A DNA stretch of 63,091 bases from Proteus vulgaris (GTDB lineage: Bacteria; Pseudomonadota; Gammaproteobacteria; Enterobacterales; Enterobacteriaceae), in the NCBI RefSeq assembly GCF_016239305.1, contig NZ_JAEHOQ010000024.1, forward strand, positions 1-63,091, written 5' to 3'. The notes under the pieces were generated by a model. That model was not told the DNA's origin and made no database searches. It saw only the letters and a list, made by a program, of their open reading frames with translations. This document shows, piece after piece, positions 57,422 to 63,091 of this stretch. The position numbers were made by a program, and so were the translations under genes. Numbering within the stretch: position 1 is the first letter of the stretch; the number at the start of each line of letters is the position of its first letter.

Positions 57422-59002
57422 TCAATATTCTTGAAATTCGGTAATTGGATTAAAACGAATTTTAGCGTTAACAGGGATCTGCCCTGCGAGTGGTAAGTGA
57501 TATTCAGCAACAGCACCAATAACAGGATAGCCCCCCGTTAATGGGTGATCGTTTAGAAACAAAACAGGCTGGCCATTAATTGGTACTTGTATTGCACCAA
57601 TACAGGTGCCTTCACTTGATAATTCTTGCTGTTGCTCACGCACAAGAGGCGTTTCGCCCAATAAACGTAAACCAATACGATTAGACTGAGGTGTCACTTG
57701 CCATAATTGAGACGTTAATGTTTTTATAGCTTCAGTTGTAAACCAGTCCGTACGAGGTCCTAAAACAACATCAAGTGTAACGATATCCCCTTGTTTTGGC
57801 AGTGCTAATGTGGGTTGTTCCTCAACAATAACGCTGTTTGATCTGCTTTCGTTATTAAGGTGAAGAACATCGCCTTCTTGCAGAGCACTAGGTCCAATTT
57901 GTGCCAAGGTATCAAAAGCATGACTACCTAACACTTTTGGTAATTTAAACCCACCTCTCACGGCAAGATAGCTACGTACACCCGTTTTTGGCATACCTAA
58001 GATAATTTCATCGCCACAGCGAATATCAATAGGTTGATAACCTGACAGAGATCCACTTTCACCCGACTCATGTTTTAGTAAAATAGAACAATCAGCCCCA
58101 GTTAAGGCAATAACACAATCTTGTCGTGCTTTAAGTGTTAATCCACCTTGAGTTATCTCAAGTGCAACGAAGGTTGTTGGATTACCCACTAAACGATTAG
58201 CCGCATGTAAAGCGGGTTTATCAAGTGCGCCTGAAGCGGAAACCCCCATTGATGCAGCACCAATTCGTCCTTCATCTTGAAATAATGTCTGTAACCCTGC
58301 CGAAATGACATATAAGCCTTTATCATTTAATGAGAGCGAAGAAGAAACTACTGTTGATTTTTTTTCTGGTAGTGAAACTGTTATTGGTGCTTTTTGTGCG
58401 TCAATAAAGTGCACTTCATTTCCTGGCAATAAAAAGGCGGGTTGTTCGCGGGAAAGATCCCACATTTTTATTTCCGTAGTTCCAATTAACTGCCAACCGC
58501 CGGGGCTTTGTTGTGGATATATACCACTAAACTCACCCGCTAATCCTACTGATCCTGCCGGAATTCGCGTACGAGGTGTTTTACGACGAGGTACATAGAG
58601 CTGGGTTTCATCTGTAATCAGATAAGCAAAGCCCGGTGCGAAACCGGTGAATGCAACTTGATAATTTTGTTCGGTATGTCTGCGGATCACGTCATTTGTG
58701 GTTATACCTAATAACTCAGCCACTTCACTAAGATCTTCCCCTTGGTAATGAACTGGGATAACTAATGATTGTGTTTGACGTGCTGACACCGTTTTGACTT
58801 CTAATTGTCGAAGCTGAAAAACAAGCTCTTCAGCCGTGATCAGCCACGGCGTATAGTGAATTAAGAGAGTTTTCGCTGCAGGCACAATATCTTGAATAGC
58901 AGCAATATCCGCTTGTTTAACGGATTCATATAATGCGAGTGTCTCTTTTAAAGAGGAGAGTTCGACAAGTAAATGAGATAAGTTAACGGGTAAAAAGCGC
59001 AA
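57422..59002 (-). CDS. PxpB-PxpC fusion, 5-oxoprolinase subunits B and C (KipI-KipA)
   Basis: 526 residues. Residues 1-215 match PxpB/KipI (allophanate hydrolase subunit 1 family, with GFAPGFAYLI and PRRKTPRTRIPAGSVGLAG), and 225-526 match PxpC/KipA (subunit 2 family, with LQTLFQDEGRIGAASMGVSASGALD and YLAVRGGF). In most bacteria these are separate proteins; here they are one chain. With PxpA they make an ATP-dependent 5-oxoprolinase converting pyroglutamate to glutamate. Located 14 bp after the DUF1445 gene and 16 bp ahead of the biotin carboxylase gene. Confidence 0.9.
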   Translation of the reverse strand: MRFLPVNLSHLLVELSSLKETLALYESVKQADIAAIQDIVPAAKTLLIHYTPWLITAEELVFQLRQLEVKTVSARQTQSLVIPVHYQGEDLSEVAELLGITTNDVIRRHTEQNYQVAFTGFAPGFAYLITDETQLYVPRRKTPRTRIPAGSVGLAGEFSGIYPQQSPGGWQLIGTTEIKMWDLSREQPAFLLPGNEVHFIDAQKAPITVSLPEKKSTVVSSSLSLNDKGLYVISAGLQTLFQDEGRIGAASMGVSASGALDKPALHAANRLVGNPTTFVALEITQGGLTLKARQDCVIALTGADCSILLKHESGESGSLSGYQPIDIRCGDEIILGMPKTGVRSYLAVRGGFKLPKVLGSHAFDTLAQIGPSALQEGDVLHLNNESRSNSVIVEEQPTLALPKQGDIVTLDVVLGPRTDWFTTEAIKTLTSQLWQVTPQSNRIGLRLLGETPLVREQQQELSSEGTCIGAIQVPINGQPVLFLNDHPLTGGYPVIGAVAEYHLPLAGQIPVNAKIRFNPITEFQEY

Positions 59003-59016
59003 AGTATCTTCCTCCC

Positions 59017-59823
59017 TTATACGTGATAAGCCGCATCGGGCACATCAGTAATAAACATATGCCCCGGAGCATGGCTGAGTGCAAAAGGAACACCAGAACG
59101 CATCACTGCCGCTTGTGGTGTAACACCGCAAGCCCAGAATACGGGGATTTCACCTTCTTCAATTCTCACTGGTGAACCAAAATCTGGTGACATAATATCT
59201 TTAATACCCAGAGCATCAGGCGAACCAATATGTACAGGAGCACCATGTACCGAAGGAAAGCGACCACTGATCATTACTGCATCAGCAACTCTATCCGAAG
59301 GAATAGGACGCATTGAAACGACTAACTCGCCTTCTAATCGCCCAGCTGGACGACATAAGCGATTGGTTTTATACATCGGAACATTACAGTTATCCGTAAT
59401 GTGTCGAATTTCAATACCCGCTTCTAGCATTGGTGTTTCAAAAGTGAAACTACAGCCAATAAGAAATGTCACGAGATCGGGGTATTGTGCCCAAATGGCT
59501 GTAGCATCTGTAATTTCATCCGTTAATTTGCCATTTTCCCAAACACGATAAAGAGGAATGTCAGTACGCAGATCGGCGTCTTTCGCGAGAACAGTACGAT
59601 AACTACCTGATCCACAAACATCTAATATGGGGCAACTTTTAGGGTTACGCTGTGCATAAAGTAAGAAGTCGAATGCCCAATCACGAGGTAAACTAATCAT
59701 ATTAGCTTGTGTCATTCCTTTCGCCATACCTGCTGTTGGTATAGCTAAACCATGACGAATTGCTAATCGAGCCTCTTGTGCTTTGGCGATTGCATCAGCA
59801 GTTGCTTTCATTAAATTTGTCAT
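59017..59823 (-). CDS. DUF1445 (YcsI/putative hydro-lyase) family protein
   Basis: 268 residues. Family PF07286, related to Bacillus YcsI and to the DUF1445 domain of mammalian D-glutamate cyclase, which interconverts D-glutamate and 5-oxo-D-proline. Conserved-looking blocks are [40 protein letters not shown] and [10 protein letters not shown]. In this operon a D-glutamate/pyroglutamate reaction is an attractive role, but this is inference. Close behind pxpA (2 bp). Confidence 0.88.
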   Translation of the reverse strand: MTNLMKATADAIAKAQEARLAIRHGLAIPTAGMAKGMTQANMISLPRDWAFDFLLYAQRNPKSCPILDVCGSGSYRTVLAKDADLRTDIPLYRVWENGKLTDEITDATAIWAQYPDLVTFLIGCSFTFETPMLEAGIEIRHITDNCNVPMYKTNRLCRPAGRLEGELVVSMRPIPSDRVADAVMISGRFPSVHGAPVHIGSPDALGIKDIMSPDFGSPVRIEEGEIPVFWACGVTPQAAVMRSGVPFALSHAPGHMFITDVPDAAYHV

Positions 59824-59825
59824 AT

Positions 59826-60611
59826 TTACCCCTCACTTTTCAGTAAAGCAGGCGCAAATGGTTTAATTACAACACCGTGATTTATTAAAGTTTCTTTTAC
59901 GCTTTTGGCTAAATTGACTGCATCAGGACTATCACCATGGACACAAATAGAATCTGCATCTATAGCAGTAAAAATACCTTCTATAGACTCAACACCACCT
60001 TCTTGTACAAGCTGCAACATACGTTGCGCAACACGTTCCGGATCATGTAAAACAGCCCCCTCTTTTTTACGAGAAACCAGAGTACCATCAGCGTGATAAG
60101 CTCTATCTGCAAAGGCTTCAGCTATTACACTAAGCCCTTTTTCTTTTGCAAGTGTAATCAAAGGTGATCCTGCTAAAGCAACTAATACCATTTGAGGATC
60201 TACAGCAAGTATTGCCTCAATAACAGCAAGTGCTTGACGTTTATCATGGGCAATTGTGTTATAAAGTGCACCATGAGGCTTAACATAAGTCACACTCGCA
60301 CCAATAGTTTTGGCTAATCCTTGCAAAGCACCAATTTGATAAATTACATCAGCGGTTAATTCATCACTGGCAATATCCATATTACGACGGCCAAAGCCCA
60401 CTAAATCAGGATAGGCAACATGAGCTCCAATCGCGACATTATGTAGTTTTGCCGCTTTTAATGTTCTTAAAATTCCATCAGGGGAGCCCGCATGAAAACC
60501 ACAGGCAATATTGGCACTACTGACTATTTCAAGTACTGCATCATCATTGCCCATTGTCCATTGACCAAAGCTTTCACCTAAATCGCTGTTTAAATCGATG
60601 GTATTTATCAT
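59826..60611 (-). CDS. pxpA: PxpA, 5-oxoprolinase subunit A (LamB/YcsF family)
   Basis: 261 residues. Signature [27 protein letters not shown] and [10 protein letters not shown] define the LamB/YcsF family. Start at 60611 ([14 protein letters not shown]) follows AAGGAATAA; an ATG at 60656 would overlap the transporter gene by 32 bp. Functions with PxpB and PxpC in pyroglutamate hydrolysis. Confidence 0.93.
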   Translation of the reverse strand: MINTIDLNSDLGESFGQWTMGNDDAVLEIVSSANIACGFHAGSPDGILRTLKAAKLHNVAIGAHVAYPDLVGFGRRNMDIASDELTADVIYQIGALQGLAKTIGASVTYVKPHGALYNTIAHDKRQALAVIEAILAVDPQMVLVALAGSPLITLAKEKGLSVIAEAFADRAYHADGTLVSRKKEGAVLHDPERVAQRMLQLVQEGGVESIEGIFTAIDADSICVHGDSPDAVNLAKSVKETLINHGVVIKPFAPALLKSEG

Positions 60612-60624
60612 TGTTATTATTCCT

Positions 60625-61875
60625 TTAAGCAATCTTGAGGTAGTTGAAAATTGCACCTACTGACATGATGCCCATATACCAAGTCAGCACACAGACTAAA
60701 ATGCCTGACCATAACAACCATGCGGGGTATTTATAACCATTCATTAAGTCTTGGCGACGCCATGCAACAAAAATAAACAGTGTCATACCAATAGGTAAAA
60801 TCAGACCATTAAAACCACCGGCAAAGACTAATAAAGCAGCAGGCGCTGTACCCATCATCATATAAATAGCTAATGAAACAGCAATAAAGATAATGGTTGC
60901 GATATTACGTTGGCGTTCTGTGATCCCTTTTTTAAACACAGTGATAAATGACATAGAGGTGTAAGCAGCACCAATAACACTAGTGAGAGCAGCCGCCCAT
61001 AAGATAAGACCAAAGATACGTAACCCTGTTAAACCCGCAGCATGTTGAAATGCTTGTGAAGCAGGGTTTGCAGCATGGCTAGAAATATCTAATGTTACGC
61101 CACTAGCCACAACACCTAAAATGGCAAGGAATAAAATGTAGCGCATCAATCCAACAACTAAGATACCTTTTGTTGCAGCGCTCGATACCGCTTCAATATT
61201 CTCAATGCCCGTCGTCCCCTTATCAAGAAGGCGATGAGCACCCGCATAACAGATATAACCCCCTACTGTTCCACCAACTATCGTGGTAATTGTGGCAAAG
61301 TTAATAGAGTCTGGTAAAACCGTTTGTCTTAATGCTTCACCAATAGGAGGGTTAGAAGCAAACATGACAAAAACAGTCAGTAAGATCATGACCATACCAA
61401 GAATGATAATCATACGATCAATAAAGTTACTGGCTTTGCGTGAAGAAAAAATATAGATCGCAAGTAATGCACTTAAGATCCCACCCCATTTAGGATCTAG
61501 TCCAACCATCGCATTAAGCCCTAATCCTGCACCTGCAATATTACCGACGTTAAAAACTAAACCACCGAAGATAACTAATATCGCTAGCAAATAGCCACTT
61601 CCCGGGATAGCTTTGTTGGCAATATCTGAAGCGCGCATATTGGTTACCGTGATCACTCGCCAAATACTTTGTTGCACAATAAAATCAATCACGATCGACG
61701 CTAAGATCCCAAATGCAAATGCAGCACCCATTGTCGCCGTGAAGGTTGCTGTTTGTGTAATAAAACCGGGGCCAATGGCCGAAGTTGCCATTAAAAAAAT
61801 AGCGGCAATGAGAGAAGAACGTCTACTTTTTATAAACGTAGTTGAAGCTGTATTTGCAGAATCTTGTGTAGCCAT
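60625..61875 (-). CDS. NRAMP-fold transporter of the pxp operon (YcsG-like), metal motifs absent
   Basis: 416 residues, about 11 transmembrane helices, NRAMP/SLC11-like. In true NRAMP metal transporters helix 1 has DPGN and helix 6 has MPH. Here helix 1 reads [17 protein letters not shown], so the DPGN Asp and Asn are replaced, and helix 6 reads [10 protein letters not shown], so the Met is lost. It therefore probably does not carry Mn2+ or Fe2+. First gene of the operon, behind a GGGGG ribosome-binding site and a sigma-54 promoter; import of 5-oxoproline or a related acid is a reasonable guess. Confidence 0.87.
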   Translation of the reverse strand: MATQDSANTASTTFIKSRRSSLIAAIFLMATSAIGPGFITQTATFTATMGAAFAFGILASIVIDFIVQQSIWRVITVTNMRASDIANKAIPGSGYLLAILVIFGGLVFNVGNIAGAGLGLNAMVGLDPKWGGILSALLAIYIFSSRKASNFIDRMIIILGMVMILLTVFVMFASNPPIGEALRQTVLPDSINFATITTIVGGTVGGYICYAGAHRLLDKGTTGIENIEAVSSAATKGILVVGLMRYILFLAILGVVASGVTLDISSHAANPASQAFQHAAGLTGLRIFGLILWAAALTSVIGAAYTSMSFITVFKKGITERQRNIATIIFIAVSLAIYMMMGTAPAALLVFAGGFNGLILPIGMTLFIFVAWRRQDLMNGYKYPAWLLWSGILVCVLTWYMGIMSVGAIFNYLKIA

Positions 61876-61919
61876 AAGCTACCCCCTTTATCATCATTAT
61901 TTTAATTATTATTACTAAG

Positions 61920-61934
61920 GCAATTTGCATGCCA
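61920..61934 (-). promoter_or_regulatory. Sigma-54 promoter of the pxp operon
   Basis: Minus strand TGGCATGCAAATTGC fits the consensus TGGCACR-N4-TTGC with one mismatch; GG and GC are 10 bp apart. Transcription would start near 61908, 33 bp ahead of the transporter ATG. Confidence 0.82.
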
Positions 61935-61977
61935 TTGTTGAGCACGAATACATGATTGTTAATCAACTGATATTAAA

Positions 61978-61988
61978 TTGTTGAACAA
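61978..61988. promoter_or_regulatory. GntR/FadR-type operator
   Basis: TTGTTGAACAA fits the FadR-subfamily consensus TNGT-N3-ACNA exactly, in a longer dyad AATTGTT-G-AACAATT (61976-61990). It lies between the sigma-54 promoter and the NtrC-like sites and is probably bound by the divergent GntR protein. Confidence 0.62.
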
Positions 61989-62108
61989 TTAATAATAATA
62001 GATGAATAAATAAGCAAATAGATTTAAATATGAGATGATAAAAGTGCAAAGAAGATCGCATTTTTAACATTTTATTGACAATTTGAGGTAATTTATTCGT
62101 ATTAAAAA

Positions 62109-62155
62109 TGCACGGGAATGAGGCATAAAAAGATAAGATGCACAAAAACAGTGCA
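62109..62155. promoter_or_regulatory. Tandem NtrC-like enhancer sites
   Basis: TGCAC-N7-GTGCA at 62139-62155 matches the NtrC arms exactly, and a weaker TGCAC-N7-AGGCA sits at 62109-62125. The centres are 30 bp apart (three helical turns), similar to glnA. They lie 175-220 bp upstream of the sigma-54 promoter. Confidence 0.7.
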
Positions 62156-62343
62156 TTTAAATAAAGATAAATAAATTTGAGTCTTAAAAATTGATAAAGA
62201 AAAAATCAATTATTTTTAATAAAAAGAAACAGAAAGCGATATTGTAGAGAGTGATAAGTGCAACATACAGTGACAATAGAGGTTATATATTGTAAGGCTC
62301 ACTGATAGAATAGGCGTTTCTATTGAGCTAATAGCAGAAGATA

Positions 62344-63003
62344 ATGCAGAAAAAAACATCGCCACAAATTCTTTCTCAAAAAGTCGCCAATATTATTCGG
62401 CAAAAAATCACTATAGGAGAATTACCTCCTGGTGAAAGGCTTTCAGAAACCGCATTAAGTGAAACGCTAGAGATATCTCGTAATACCTTGAGAGAGGTTT
62501 TTCGTGTACTCACTCAAGAAGGACTATTAACTTATAAACCTAATCGTGGCGTTTTTGTTTCAGTGCCAGATATGGCCTCTATTATGGATATTTATCGTGT
62601 AAGGCGGCTAATTGAATGTGATGCATTACGACATTCTTATCCTATGCACCCTGCCATTATTAGAATGCAAGATAGTGTTAATCAAGCAAAAAAATTTCAA
62701 GAGCAACAAGATTGGAGTGGTGTAGGAACCTGTAATATGCATTTTCATACCGCTATCGCTGAGCTTTCTGATAGCCCCAGATTATTTAAACAATATCAGC
62801 TTATTTTAGCTGAATTACGTTTAGCATTTGGTTTGTTAAATGATCCTCAATTGCTACATGCGCCTTATATTGAAAAAAATGAACAGATTTTAATGCTGTT
62901 AATGGATGGAAAAGCACAAGAAGCGGCAATAGCAATGGAAGACTATTTGGAAATTTCAGAAAGAACAGTGCTCGCGGCGTTCTCCCGCCATAATTTTTGT
63001 TAA
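62344..63003 (+). CDS. GntR-family regulator, FCD type
   Basis: 219 residues. N-terminal winged helix-turn-helix (about 8-75, with PPGERLSETALSETLEISRNTLREVFRVL) split here as PPGERLSETALSE and ISRNTLREVFRVLTQEG, and a C-terminal FCD ligand-binding domain (about 80-210). It is divergent from the pxp operon, like many local regulators, and likely senses pyroglutamate or a related acid. B. subtilis uses an unrelated IclR-type KipR in the analogous cluster. Confidence 0.88.
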   Translation: MQKKTSPQILSQKVANIIRQKITIGELPPGERLSETALSETLEISRNTLREVFRVLTQEGLLTYKPNRGVFVSVPDMASIMDIYRVRRLIECDALRHSYPMHPAIIRMQDSVNQAKKFQEQQDWSGVGTCNMHFHTAIAELSDSPRLFKQYQLILAELRLAFGLLNDPQLLHAPYIEKNEQILMLLMDGKAQEAAIAMEDYLEISERTVLAAFSRHNFC

Positions 63004-63091
63004 TTATTCAATTAATAGTAGAAATAAAAATGCCCTATATTGGGGCATCTGAATAACGTGTTTTCTCATTATTATGAGATTTAAAAACACT

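Overview
The window reads as chromosomal DNA of an AT-rich enterobacterium of the Morganellaceae, most likely Proteus. This rests on the enterobacterial gene order (ftsY-rsmD-yhhL-yhhM-yhhN-zntA-tusA-yhhQ; epmA divergent from frdABCD; narXL divergent from narK-narGHJI), strong similarity to Escherichia coli proteins recalled from memory, low GC and A/T-rich intergenic DNA. No rRNA, tRNA, CRISPR array, insertion sequence or prophage was seen.

Layout. 1-6.7 kb: the 5' part of ftsY with a repeat-rich acidic region, rsmD, three small membrane-protein genes, the Zn/Cd/Pb ATPase zntA behind a ZntR-type promoter, tusA, and yhhQ behind a probable preQ1-I riboswitch. 7.1-16.7 kb: glycerol metabolism, with gldA and a degenerate DhaM-like protein, then glpACB divergent from glpT-glpQ with a perfect CRP site between them. 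17-19.6 kb: a LemA / GIDE-domain / LemA / small membrane protein operon. 19.6-25.3 kb: epmA, frdABCD, and gdx behind a guanidine-II riboswitch. 25.4-36.1 kb: formate-hydrogenlyase accessory genes (hypC, hypA, hydN, a short fhlA, the selenoprotein gene fdhF) interrupted by an isoleucine-dioxygenase-like gene and a PTS / 6-phospho-alpha-glucosidase / RpiR operon. 36.5-41.5 kb: eptB, a decayed RTX-like plus Sel1-repeat pair, an exported lactate-oxidase-like flavoprotein and a YcaC-like hydrolase. 41.9-52.8 kb: the complete respiratory nitrate reductase locus narXL / narK-narGHJI. 52.8-55.5 kb: a LysR regulator divergent from a PACE efflux gene, a small unknown gene and a TauE/SafE transporter. 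55.6-63 kb: a 5-oxoproline (pyroglutamate) utilisation operon divergent from a GntR regulator.

How the parts fit. Much of the window serves anaerobic respiration and fermentation: fumarate and nitrate reductases, anaerobic glycerol-3-phosphate dehydrogenase, formate dehydrogenase H and its activator. Two FhlA/sigma-54 type promoters (hydN, fdhF) share the same upstream motif at about the same distance, which links them into one regulon.

The most interesting locus is the last one. It encodes PxpA, a fused PxpB-PxpC, a DUF1445 protein, an NRAMP-fold transporter without the metal-binding motifs, and a biotin carboxylase/BCCP protein. PxpB/PxpC are homologous to the carboxyltransferase part of urea carboxylase, so the operon holds every module of a split urea-carboxylase-like enzyme. 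Its promoter region carries a sigma-54 promoter, an NtrC-type site plus a weaker second site 30 bp away, and a GntR-consensus operator, suggesting nitrogen-limited use of pyroglutamate or D-glutamate. Other points of note are the DhaM-like protein lacking two phospho-acceptor histidines, the LemA-GIDE operon, and the clustered frameshifts in the RTX/Sel1 remnant. All family assignments come from reading the sequence; no database search was run.
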